Positions 35,054 through 42,283 of a stretch of DNA of 64,000 nt are shown here, in pieces. The notes beneath the pieces are model-generated. The model had not been told where the DNA came from. It worked only from the letters and a program-made list of their open reading frames with translations, and ran no database searches. Source of the DNA: an uncultured Erysipelotrichaceae bacterium (GTDB lineage: Bacteria > Bacillota_I > Bacilli_A > Erysipelotrichales > Coprobacillaceae); NCBI GenBank assembly GCA_910588075.1, contig CAJUOS010000005.1:3683-67682 (forward strand), in the 5' to 3' direction. Each line of letters opens with the position of its first letter. Within the stretch, counting starts at the first letter, position 1. Position numbers and translations under genes: made by a program.

Positions 35054-35811
35054 TTAAGTTGTCCCTCCCCATATTTAATAACTGTTACTGAGCCATCATT
35101 TAAACATAGGCAATTAAGTTGTCCTTTTTCTCCAACTGCTAAACCACCATCAATCCCAATTTTATTATGATAATCTGGATCATACCACACATCAAAAGAA
35201 TGATCATCATTAATAAAACAACAAGGTGTATGACCAAAAATATACATATAATCAGGATTGGCTTCATTAAAATAGAAATACTCTCTAATCCAAGCTAAAA
35301 TTTCTTCATCACATTCTTCTATTGGTAATTCTGGATCAACTCCAGCATGTACCATAACATAGTGTTTTCCTTGAAAATCTAATTCAATATAACTTGGTAA
35401 AGAATCAATAAAAGCTATTAATTCTTTTATAAAAGTACGCTTAAAATCAAAGTATTCTTCATAAGGAATACAGTCCTTTTGTAAATATTCTCTAATACTA
35501 TTTATTGTCTTCAAGCCACCATTTTGCTTCCATAAACGATAGGGATTGGATCTTTCTGAATCTAAATCATTATATTTTAATGCTGCTACCATAGATTGAC
35601 GCATCATAATTTCATGATTTCCTTTAAGCATATGAATATTATCCATAGCTTGAACAAAATAATATATATCTATACTATTTGGTCCTCTATCCATAATATC
35701 ACCTAATATATACAATTCATCATCATCTGTAAAACCAATTCTCTCTAACAATAATTGTAATAAAACAAATTGCCCATGAAGATCCGATATAACAAATATT
35801 CTTTTTTCCAT
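35050..35811 (-). CDS. PPP-family metallophosphatase (ApaH/PrpE/PP2A-like)
   Basis: A 253-residue metallophosphatase of the PPP superfamily with all canonical motifs: SDLHGQ (D10, H12), GDIMDRG near residue 37, GNHE near 65, the late His in MVHAGVDP and in IFGHTPC. Members are Ser/Thr protein phosphatases or bis(5'-nucleosyl)-tetraphosphatases; the sequence does not separate the two, though length is closer to the PrpE/ApaH-like group. It is the first gene of a two-gene unit with an RpiR regulator, with an unusual overlap of four bases. Contrast with the degraded phosphoesterase at 33422-34237. Confidence 0.88.
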   Translation of the reverse strand: MEKRIFVISDLHGQFVLLQLLLERIGFTDDDELYILGDIMDRGPNSIDIYYFVQAMDNIHMLKGNHEIMMRQSMVAALKYNDLDSERSNPYRLWKQNGGLKTINSIREYLQKDCIPYEEYFDFKRTFIKELIAFIDSLPSYIELDFQGKHYVMVHAGVDPELPIEECDEEILAWIREYFYFNEANPDYMYIFGHTPCCFINDDHSFDVWYDPDYHNKIGIDGGLAVGEKGQLNCLCLNDGSVTVIKYGEGQLK

Positions 35812-35952
35812 ATATCCTCACCTCATTTTATTTTAGCATATTTATTTTCTATAATAAACCAAAGCATATCTTATTTTTAAAAATATTTTCTTTTCAAGAA
35901 AATATCATTTATTTTTATTGAATTAAGTTATGATAAAAATGAAGGTGATTAT

Positions 35953-36582
35953 ATGATATTTCAAGAATTTTATCAATCATTATATCCAATATTATTTTAT
36001 CAGTGGATTTCTTTAAATCGTTCTACATATAAAAAAGATAAAATTATTTTTGAAACAAGTTTTTCCAATTCTTCTACTCGAATATTAACATTTCAAATGG
36101 AAAATGTTATAGGAAAAATAACTATTTGGGAAAATGGTATTGTAGAAGAAGAAATTCAAGAAAATAATGGTAAGCAATTATTTTACCTTCATTATTATCT
36201 TGCTGAATTATCATATGGATGTGAATTATTTGAAGAATTTTATAAAATTCTTCTTAATCATAATAAACAAAAAATATATCAAATAGCTCTTTGTTGTACA
36301 GGTGGACTATCTTCTGCTGTTTTTGCTGATGAAATCCAACAAGCATGTCAAATGAGTCATCTTCCTATTATGATTTTATCACTCTCATTAGATGATTTAA
36401 AAGAAAACAAATTTCCTTTTGATGCTTTATATTTAGCACCTCAAATTGCCCATTTAGAAACACGATTATTAAATCATTTTCATAAGCCTGTTTATTGTAT
36501 TGATTTTACTGACTATGCAACTAAAAACTTTCATGCTATTTTACAAAATATTAAACAAAACTTAAAAGAAGAGTGGTCATGA
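35953..36582 (+). CDS. EIIB-like orphan protein with extra N-terminal domain (copy A)
   Basis: A 209-residue protein whose C-terminal half resembles PTS lactose/cellobiose-type EIIB: a strand leading into the P-loop CCTGGLSSAVFADEI (about 111-125, with the Cys at the position that is phosphorylated in EIIB), then LYLAPQIAHL where EIIB has LLxPQVxY, and a KPVYCID segment. The N-terminal about 105 residues are not EIIB; they hold WENGIVEEEI and FYLHYY. No EIIC or EIIA gene is adjacent. A paralogue at 47098-47694 shares the whole architecture. The gene is divergent from a PPP phosphatase and RpiR regulator. A signalling role fed by the PTS is a guess; the family is not one I recognise. Confidence 0.75.
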   Translation: MIFQEFYQSLYPILFYQWISLNRSTYKKDKIIFETSFSNSSTRILTFQMENVIGKITIWENGIVEEEIQENNGKQLFYLHYYLAELSYGCELFEEFYKILLNHNKQKIYQIALCCTGGLSSAVFADEIQQACQMSHLPIMILSLSLDDLKENKFPFDALYLAPQIAHLETRLLNHFHKPVYCIDFTDYATKNFHAILQNIKQNLKEEWS

Positions 36583-36590
36583 CCACTCTT
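36569..36590. terminator. Bidirectional terminator between EIIB-like A and hflX
   Basis: AAGAGTGGTC (36569-36578) with GACCACTCTT (36581-36590), a 22-base near-perfect palindrome containing the stop codon of the plus-strand gene, with T-rich sequence after it. Confidence 0.8.
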
Positions 36591-37817
36591 TTAGTTTATT
36601 CTTTTATATATATAGTTTTCATATAGATGCTTTTCTTTTTTATCTATAAAAAAGGAAACATATATTCCTTCCTCTAAATATTCTTCTTGAACCATTTCAT
36701 ATTTATGTTGAATCTCTTGAAAAAGTGAACCTTGATTATAAGGAATAAATAACTCAATGAGTTCATAGTCTTTAAAGAGGGTTTGGATTATTAGGTCTTC
36801 AAGTTCTTTAAGATTTATTTGTTCTTTGACAGATATATAGATAGAGGGTTCATGCGGTTGAATGAAAGTATATTTATTTTTATCTATCTTATTATAAACA
36901 TAAATCATAGGTGTATCTTGTACTCCCAAAGTTTCCAATACATTTAAAGTTGTCTCAATCTGTTGATCAGAGTAATTTGATGAAGAATCTATCACATGTA
37001 CAAGAAGATCGGCCTCTTTAACTTCAGCAAGAGTTGAACGAAAGGCTTGTACCAAATGATGAGGTAACTGATTAATAAAACCAACAGTATCACTCATAAT
37101 AATAGAGTATTTTCCTTTTAATAAAACTTGTCTTGAAGCTGTCTGTAAAGAAGCAAATAACATATCTTCTTGAAAAACTTTTTTCTGAGTAAAATAATTT
37201 AACAAAGAGGATTTCCCACTATTTGTATATCCTACTAAACAAACAACTTTTTCTTGGTTTCTTTTTCTTAATCGTCTTTGTGTTTGTCTTTGTTTAACAA
37301 TTACCTCTAATTCTCTTCGTGCTGTTAATAGTTGTCTATGGATAATACGGCGATCTAATTCAATTTGTTTTTCTCCACTACCTCTGAATCCAGAACCTCC
37401 TTGTTGTGAATAAAGTTCTTCTTTCATTCCTGCAAGTCTTGGCAATAAGTATTGTAATCTTGCAATTTGAACTTGTAATTTTGCTTCTTTTGTTTGAGCA
37501 CGTGATTCAAAAATACGTAAAATCAAATCACTACGATCACTCACTTCTACATCTAATATATCTGTTAAATTCTTAACTTGAAGGGGAGATAATTCTTCAT
37601 TAAAAATAATCATGTCATCTTTGTCTAACATAGCCTTAATTTCTAATACTTTACCTTTACCTATATAATATTGGGGTGAAATCTTTGTTAATTTTTGAAT
37701 AACAGTATCTTTTACCTCAATATGACAAGCATAAGCTAAATCTTTTAATTCATTCATTGATACATTAAGATCATAATACATATGATCATATTCAACGCCA
37801 ATAAGTATTGCTTTCAC
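36591..37817 (-). CDS. hflX: GTPase HflX (ribosome-associated)
   Basis: A 408-residue GTPase that splits or rescues stalled 70S ribosomes. The N-terminal glycine-rich HflX domain contains GSGFRGSGEKQIELDRR near residue 145, followed by the G domain: P-loop GYTNSGKSSLLN (about 195), switch MSDTVGFINQLPHHLVQAFRSTL, and NKID near 285. It starts with GTG five bases behind GAGGTG. Length is typical. It is convergent with the EIIB-like A gene and divergent, across 33 bases, from the YlbJ-like gene. Confidence 0.95.
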   Translation of the reverse strand: MKAILIGVEYDHMYYDLNVSMNELKDLAYACHIEVKDTVIQKLTKISPQYYIGKGKVLEIKAMLDKDDMIIFNEELSPLQVKNLTDILDVEVSDRSDLILRIFESRAQTKEAKLQVQIARLQYLLPRLAGMKEELYSQQGGSGFRGSGEKQIELDRRIIHRQLLTARRELEVIVKQRQTQRRLRKRNQEKVVCLVGYTNSGKSSLLNYFTQKKVFQEDMLFASLQTASRQVLLKGKYSIIMSDTVGFINQLPHHLVQAFRSTLAEVKEADLLVHVIDSSSNYSDQQIETTLNVLETLGVQDTPMIYVYNKIDKNKYTFIQPHEPSIYISVKEQINLKELEDLIIQTLFKDYELIELFIPYNQGSLFQEIQHKYEMVQEEYLEEGIYVSFFIDKKEKHLYENYIYKRIN

Positions 37818-37850
37818 AATATCACCTCTTTTTTATTATAAGGAGTCTCT

Positions 37851-38768
37851 ATGAAAAAAGCCAACTATTATTTTACTCTTTGTCTTGTTTTCTTTACAAC
37901 TATTTTTTCTTTTATTAATATGTTTCAAATTGTTAAAATCTCCATGAATGTTATACAAATTGTTATGAATAATCTTTTACCCTCATTATTACCTTTTATG
38001 ATTTTGATTTCTCTATGCTTATCTCTAGGTTTATTTCAATTATTAAGTTATTTTATTCAATTTCTTTTTACACCACTTTTTCATCTTTCACCACATATGT
38101 CCTCATTATATTTTGTATCTTTTTTTTGTGGGTATCCAACAAATGCAAAAATTATTAGAGAGTCTTATGATTTAGGATATATTCAGATTCATCAATTACA
38201 ACATTTATTATCTATTGCTTCATTTTCATCATTGAGCTTTATTTTTGTTTCACTAAAACTTCCATTATCTCAATCAATGATGTTATATTTATGTCATATT
38301 ATTCCTAGTTTAATAAAAGCTCTTTTTTATAAAGATGATATTCAATTAATGAAATTCAAGACTGTCATTTATCATCTTAAAAATCCACATATGACTTTTA
38401 TAGATGCTTTGAAGAATAGTATTCTTTCTTCATTAAATGCGTTTATATTTATTCTTGGTTATATGCTTGTTTTTCAATTTGTTGGATATAGTTTACATTT
38501 ATTTATTGATAATCCATTTATACTAGGTATCATTCAAGGCTGTTTAGAATTTAGTTCTGGTTCTATACAACTTTTACAATTTCAATCATTTTTTGTTAAT
38601 CCTTGTGTTTGCTTTTTTCTTTCATTTTCTGGATTATCTGTTTTAATGCAAGTAGATAATATTCTTGAAGGTATTCCTTATTCTTTTCCAAAATATTTTC
38701 AAGATAGATTTATTCATGGTATATGCTCTTTTTTATTATGTTGTATTGTACAATATTTGACTTTATAA
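37851..38768 (+). CDS. YlbJ-like integral membrane protein (nucleoside-recognition fold)
   Basis: A 305-residue protein with about seven membrane segments resembling sporulation integral membrane protein YlbJ: CGYPTNAKIIRESYDLG near residue 93 corresponds to the YlbJ GYPxGAKI motif, and SFSGLSVLMQVDNIL near 262 to its FSGLSVxxQ segment. B. subtilis YlbJ is about 400 residues, so this form is shorter. In spore formers it is needed for sporulation; here the neighbours are perR and rubrerythrin. The -35 of perR overlaps its last codons. Whether the organism sporulates cannot be told from this window. Confidence 0.75.
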   Translation: MKKANYYFTLCLVFFTTIFSFINMFQIVKISMNVIQIVMNNLLPSLLPFMILISLCLSLGLFQLLSYFIQFLFTPLFHLSPHMSSLYFVSFFCGYPTNAKIIRESYDLGYIQIHQLQHLLSIASFSSLSFIFVSLKLPLSQSMMLYLCHIIPSLIKALFYKDDIQLMKFKTVIYHLKNPHMTFIDALKNSILSSLNAFIFILGYMLVFQFVGYSLHLFIDNPFILGIIQGCLEFSSGSIQLLQFQSFFVNPCVCFFLSFSGLSVLMQVDNILEGIPYSFPKYFQDRFIHGICSFLLCCIVQYLTL

Positions 38769-38784
38769 AATAATATGATAAAAT
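38757..38784 (+). promoter_or_regulatory. Promoter of perR-rubrerythrin
   Basis: TTGACT (38757-38762), 16-base spacer, TAAAAT (38779-38784); the -35 overlaps the last codons of the YlbJ-like gene. The palindrome at 38782-38800 covers the -10 and start point. Confidence 0.6.
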
Positions 38785-38800
38785 AATAGTAACCATTATT
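38782..38800. promoter_or_regulatory. Fur/PerR-box-like palindrome
   Basis: AATAATAGTAACCATTATT is a 19-base palindrome, symmetric except at three positions, and agrees with the E. coli Fur-box consensus at 14 of 19 positions. It overlaps the -10 and the likely start of the perR gene, as expected for autoregulation by the encoded Fur-family protein. Confidence 0.65.
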
Positions 38801-38816
38801 AATAAGGAGGAGAAAT

Positions 38817-39221
38817 ATGTCTAAAGTAAAAATGAGATATTCAAAACAAAGAGAAATTATTTATGAAGTTTTGAAAAACGACACAAGTCATCCTAATGTA
38901 GATAGTATTTATATGAATGTCAAAAAAGTGATTCCAGATATTAGTTTGGGAACTGTTTATCGTAATCTTAATCTTTTAGCTGATCAAAAAGAAATACTAC
39001 GTTTAGATATTGGTGATGGTGTTGTTCATTTTGATGCAAGAATATCTCCTCATTATCATCTTATTTGTGATGAATGTGGTGGAATTAAAGATTTATTTTT
39101 AGATGAATCTCTTATTTCTACATTTATTGATAAAGTTCAAGGTGAATGTGATGAACAAATTCATAATGCTGATATTATATTTCATGGAACTTGTCAAAAC
39201 TGTCTGAAAAAGAAATCATAG
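38817..39221 (+). CDS. perR: Fur-family repressor, PerR type
   Basis: A 134-residue metalloregulator. Residues 1-70 form the winged helix (LGTVYRNLNLL), and the C-terminal part has structural-zinc pairs C84-DE-C87 and C126-QN-C129. The peroxide-sensing ligands of PerR are all in place: H25 in SHPN, D73 in HFD, H79 and H81 in HYH, and D92 in KDLF. This pattern, and direct linkage to rubrerythrin, fit PerR better than Fur or Zur. It begins behind AGGAGG and lies 14 bases before the rubrerythrin gene. A palindromic operator covers its own promoter. Confidence 0.85.
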   Translation: MSKVKMRYSKQREIIYEVLKNDTSHPNVDSIYMNVKKVIPDISLGTVYRNLNLLADQKEILRLDIGDGVVHFDARISPHYHLICDECGGIKDLFLDESLISTFIDKVQGECDEQIHNADIIFHGTCQNCLKKKS

Positions 39222-39235
39222 AAAGGAGGCTTATT

Positions 39236-39823
39236 ATGCCTAAATTAAAAGACTCAAGAACTGCTCATAACTTAATCCATGCTTTTGCTGGAGAATCTCA
39301 AGCGAGAAATCGTTACACATATTTTGCTTCTATTGCAAAAAAGGAAGGATATGTACAAATTGCTAATATTTTTGAAGAAACAGCAAATCAAGAAAAAGAA
39401 CATGCCAAAAGATTAATGAAGTTATTAAATACTGAATTAAAAGGTGAAACTGTTTATACAGAAGGAAATTTCCCTGTTATGATGGGAACAACTGTTGAAT
39501 GTTTAAAATCTGCTGCTGCAGGAGAAAACGAAGAATGGACAGATATGTACCCTTCATTTGCTGAAATTGCTAAAGAAGAAGGTTTTGATGAGATTGCTGA
39601 TATTTTCTTATCTATTGCAAAAGCTGAAAAAATGCATGAAGATAGATATTTAAAATTATTAAAAAATATTGAAGATGGTATTGTCTTTAAAAGAGAAGAA
39701 AGAGTATTATGGAAATGTAATAACTGTGGTTTTGTAACAGAAGCTTTTGAAGCTCCTGAAAGATGTCCAGCTTGTGATCATCCTCAAGCACATTTTGAAG
39801 TTTACACATTTTTTGAAAAATAA
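39236..39823 (+). CDS. Rubrerythrin
   Basis: A 195-residue non-haem iron peroxidase that reduces hydrogen peroxide to water in anaerobes. The N-terminal ferritin-like domain (about 1-145) has the diiron carboxylates in AGESQARNRY and EETANQEKEHAKRL plus a second pair in AKAEKMHEDRY; the C-terminal rubredoxin domain has two CxxC knuckles, CNNCG and CPACD. The ATG at 39236 is behind AAAGGAGG. It is co-transcribed with perR. Its natural terminator was split by an IS1182-type insertion at 39847/39848. Confidence 0.97.
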   Translation: MPKLKDSRTAHNLIHAFAGESQARNRYTYFASIAKKEGYVQIANIFEETANQEKEHAKRLMKLLNTELKGETVYTEGNFPVMMGTTVECLKSAAAGENEEWTDMYPSFAEIAKEEGFDEIADIFLSIAKAEKMHEDRYLKLLKNIEDGIVFKREERVLWKCNNCGFVTEAFEAPERCPACDHPQAHFEVYTFFEK

Positions 39824-39828
39824 TAAAT

Positions 39829-39847
39829 CGACCTTATTATAAGGTCT
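39829..39847 (+). repeat. Left copy of the 19-bp IS target duplication (rubrerythrin terminator hairpin)
   Basis: CGACCTTATTATAAGGTCT lies here and, identically, at 41537-41555 on the other side of the element. It includes the palindrome GACCTTATTATAAGGTC. In this left copy the hairpin is no longer followed by a T-run, because the IS starts at 39848. Confidence 0.93.
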
Positions 39848-39920
39848 CAGGCTGTTGACAAAGTAGAAAGTTAACAGCTTTTTGTTTTCAAATAGAAAAA
39901 TATATGATATTATTTCTATA

Positions 39921-39968
39921 GTCGTGGATGACTTCTTTCCAAGTATGCAAACTTTGAAGCTCCACGAC
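39921..39968 (+). terminator. Terminator-like hairpin in the IS leader
   Basis: GTCGTGGA (39921-39928) pairs with TCCACGAC (39961-39968), with extra inner pairing CTTC/GAAG, then CTTTTATTATATT. It lies between the left IS end and the transposase promoter and would stop read-through from rubrerythrin. Confidence 0.65.
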
Positions 39969-40024
39969 CTTTTATTATATTACGATATTATGGAAATATG
40001 GTATAATATAGATGCATACTTGGA
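39938..40024 (+). promoter_or_regulatory. Inverted repeat that could sequester the transposase ribosome binding site
   Basis: TCCAAGTATGC (39938-39948) is the exact reverse complement of GCATACTTGGA (40014-40024), whose end is part of the Shine-Dalgarno GGAGG (40022-40026). An RNA begun upstream of the IS would contain both arms and could hide the site; an RNA begun at the IS promoter (start near 40014) lacks the left arm. Confidence 0.6.
39999..40007 (+). promoter_or_regulatory. Extended -10 of the transposase gene
   Basis: TGGTATAAT, a perfect extended -10, about 30 bases before the transposase ATG. The -35 region is poor. It puts the start near 40014. Confidence 0.6.
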
Positions 40025-40035
40025 GGTAAAATATT

Positions 40036-41433
40036 ATGGCAATGACAAATCGTGCAAATATGAAATTTGATGGAATTATTTTGAGTACTTTAGACGACAT
40101 AGTACCACAAGATCATTTAGTAAAAATACTTGAAAAGACTATAGATTGGAAGTTTGTCTATCCATTGGTAAAACCACTTTATAGTCATGTAGGAAGACAT
40201 TCTATTGACCCTGTGGTACTTTTTAAAATGATTTTTATCAATTATACATTTGGTATCAATTCTATGAGAAAGACTTGTAAAGAAATTCAAGTCAATATGG
40301 CATATAGATGGTTTTTGGGTATCAGTATTGATGAAGAGGTGCCAAACTATTCTACATGGTCAAAAAACTATCAAAGAAGATACAGAGATAGTCAGGTTTT
40401 TAATCAAATCTTTAACCATATTATCAAACAAGGTATTGATAATGGATTTATTGATACAACGACAGTATTTGGAGATGGTACACATAGAAAAGCCTCTGCC
40501 AATTCAAGAAAAGCGACTGATAAGGAAATTGAGATAGTAACCAAAACATACGAAAAAGAATTACTTAATGAAATCAATGAAGATCGAAAAGAAAATGGAA
40601 AGAAACCATTTGAATCATTAACAAAAAAAGAATATGCATTCGATGAAGAAACCGGAGAAGAAATAGAAGTCAAGAAAACCAAGCATATCAAAGAAAGTAC
40701 AACAGATCCTGAATGTGGATTGTTTCATAAAGGTGAAAAGCAAAAATGTTTTGCCTATACACATATGACAATGTCAGATAAACAAGGTTATGTATTATAT
40801 AATAAAGTAGCCCCTGGAAATATGCATGACAGTGCTATATTTACAGAAATATATGACGAACTTATTCAAATGTATGAAAACATAAAAAATATATGCTTAG
40901 ATTCAGGATTCAATACTTCACCAATATGTCATCAAATACTATCAAGTGGAAGGATACCATTTCTTCCATATAAACGACCAATGACAAAAAAAGGATACTT
41001 AAAAAAATATGAATATGTCTATGATGAATACTTAGATATTTATATCTGTCCAAATGAAAAAGATCTTCACTATGTGACAACGAACCGAGAAGGATATAGA
41101 GTATACAAAAGTGATACAAAGGATTGTGAAAGATGTCCATTTTTATCACAGTGTACAAAGTCAAAGAATCATGAAAAAGTCATAACTAGACATATATGGG
41201 AAGAAGATAGAGAAGAAGCCAATCATATAAGACATACAGATAAATGGAAAGAGATATATCCAAAGCGAAAAGAAACAATAGAGCGAGTGTTTGCGGATGC
41301 GAAAGAAAACCATGGTATGCGATTTACACGATTAAAAGGGATACAAAAAAATCAGCATGAATCGCTGATCATTTTTAGTTGCCACAATCTCAAGAAAATG
41401 GGATTAAGCAAGCAAAGACTAGGGTTAATATAA
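40036..41433 (+). CDS. IS1182-family DDE transposase
   Basis: A 465-residue transposase that cuts and joins the IS ends. The N-terminal DUF772-type region (about 45-115) has GRHSIDPVVLFKMIFINYTFGI and MAYRWFLGI; the RNase H-like core follows with candidate DDE residues in FGDGTHRKA, ICLDSGFN and IERVFADAKENHG. A cysteine-containing CERCPFLSQC segment precedes the last acidic residue, as in IS1182 members. The ATG is nine bases behind GGAGG. The frame is complete and undamaged. The last codons overlap a stem-loop (41410-41447). Confidence 0.93.
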   Translation: MAMTNRANMKFDGIILSTLDDIVPQDHLVKILEKTIDWKFVYPLVKPLYSHVGRHSIDPVVLFKMIFINYTFGINSMRKTCKEIQVNMAYRWFLGISIDEEVPNYSTWSKNYQRRYRDSQVFNQIFNHIIKQGIDNGFIDTTTVFGDGTHRKASANSRKATDKEIEIVTKTYEKELLNEINEDRKENGKKPFESLTKKEYAFDEETGEEIEVKKTKHIKESTTDPECGLFHKGEKQKCFAYTHMTMSDKQGYVLYNKVAPGNMHDSAIFTEIYDELIQMYENIKNICLDSGFNTSPICHQILSSGRIPFLPYKRPMTKKGYLKKYEYVYDEYLDIYICPNEKDLHYVTTNREGYRVYKSDTKDCERCPFLSQCTKSKNHEKVITRHIWEEDREEANHIRHTDKWKEIYPKRKETIERVFADAKENHGMRFTRLKGIQKNQHESLIIFSCHNLKKMGLSKQRLGLI

Positions 41434-41447
41434 ACTCTAGATTGCTT
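41410..41447 (+). terminator. Hairpin at the end of the transposase gene
   Basis: AAGCAA...CTAG...GTT pairs with AAC...CTAG...TTGCTT, an interrupted stem spanning the stop codon. The T-run after it is weak, so it may be a terminator or an mRNA-stabilising hairpin. Confidence 0.4.
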
Positions 41448-41536
41448 ACTATATATCATATTAGAGTAAATAAAAATGAAAACATCAATCCTTTTTACTT
41501 GAATTTGATATTTTCATTTAATTTGTCAACAGTCTG

Positions 41537-41562
41537 CGACCTTATTATAAGGTCTTTTTTTA
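41537..41562 (+). terminator. Right copy of the target duplication with the original rubrerythrin T-run
   Basis: CGACCTTATTATAAGGTCT (41537-41555) is followed by six or more T residues, which makes a complete Rho-independent terminator. Before insertion this was probably the terminator of perR-rubrerythrin. Confidence 0.85.
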
Positions 41563-41674
41563 TAAACTTATATCATTATAAAATATTTTATCTCTTTAAA
41601 AAATACTTTTATCATTCATAGCCCTATGATAGAATACATAGTATACTAAATTTATATGATTGGAGTTTAATGAA

Positions 41675-42271
41675 ATGAAAAACATTATATTTGATATTGG
41701 AAATGTATTGCTATCTTTCCATCCTGAAGAATTTTTAAGTCAATATTATGATAAAAAAGTAATGGGAGATTTAATGACAATCATATTTTGTAGTGATGAT
41801 TGGATTCAACTAGATTTAGGGAATATAACAATAGAAGAAATTGCATCTAAGTTAGCCTATGAACATCCTGACTATCATGATGAAATTATTTTTATATTAA
41901 AAAATTGGACAAAGATGATGCTTCCTATAAAAGAAAATGTTGAAATTCTTTACCAATTAAAGGATAAAGGTTATCCATTATATATTTTATCTAATTTTCA
42001 TAGTGAAGCTATTCAAGAGATGTTTGATAAATATGATTTTTTTCAATTATTTGATGGAAAAGTCATTTCTGCTTATGAACATACTATTAAACCAAGTTAT
42101 AAAATATATCAAATATTGTTAGATCGTTATCATTTAATTGCTGATGAATCATTATTTATTGATGATTCACTAGCTAATATAGTTATTGCTCAAGATATTG
42201 GTATTCATGGTATTCATTTTAAATTTGGTACAAATTTAAAACAAGAACTAAAAAACATTGGTGTTTTATAA
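41675..42271 (+). CDS. HAD-superfamily hydrolase (subfamily IA)
   Basis: A 198-residue phosphatase-like protein. HAD motif I is FDIGNVL (the first Asp in place, the second replaced by Gly-Asn as in some HAD-IA YihX-like members), motif II is the Ser in LSNFHSE, motif III is the Lys in TIKPSYKIYQ, and motif IV is FIDDSLANI. The pattern, especially DIGNVLLSF, resembles YihX-type alpha-D-glucose-1-phosphate phosphatases, but substrate is not certain. The ATG at 41675 is behind GGAG. Single gene just past the IS, with a hairpin after it. Confidence 0.85.
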   Translation: MKNIIFDIGNVLLSFHPEEFLSQYYDKKVMGDLMTIIFCSDDWIQLDLGNITIEEIASKLAYEHPDYHDEIIFILKNWTKMMLPIKENVEILYQLKDKGYPLYILSNFHSEAIQEMFDKYDFFQLFDGKVISAYEHTIKPSYKIYQILLDRYHLIADESLFIDDSLANIVIAQDIGIHGIHFKFGTNLKQELKNIGVL

Positions 42272-42283
42272 CATCAATGTTTT
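42252..42283. terminator. Terminator between the HAD gene and the DUF1461-type gene
   Basis: AAAACATTG (42252-42260) with CAATGTTTT (42275-42283), plus inner pairing; A- and T-runs on both sides allow use by both convergent genes. Confidence 0.65.

Larger units (their letters stand above)
39848..41536 (+). mobile_element. Insertion sequence, IS1182 family, 1689 bp
   Basis: Terminal inverted repeats are CAGGCTGTTGACAAA at the left (39848-39862) and, read inward from the right end (41536-41522), CAGACTGTTGACAAA: 14 of 15 identical. The element is flanked by a perfect 19-bp direct repeat. Inside is a single intact transposase gene with its own promoter, plus regulatory hairpins. Both ends, the duplication and the frame are intact, so the insertion looks recent and possibly active. 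The family call rests on the transposase domain architecture. Confidence 0.92.

Noticed and set aside
39882..40070. Small open frame across the IS leader
   Set aside because: It overlaps the hairpin, the promoter and the transposase start, and has no ribosome binding site.
40404..40691. Antisense open frames inside the transposase and other genes
   Set aside because: They are on the opposite strand of well-supported coding sequence, lack ribosome binding sites and show no protein-like composition.
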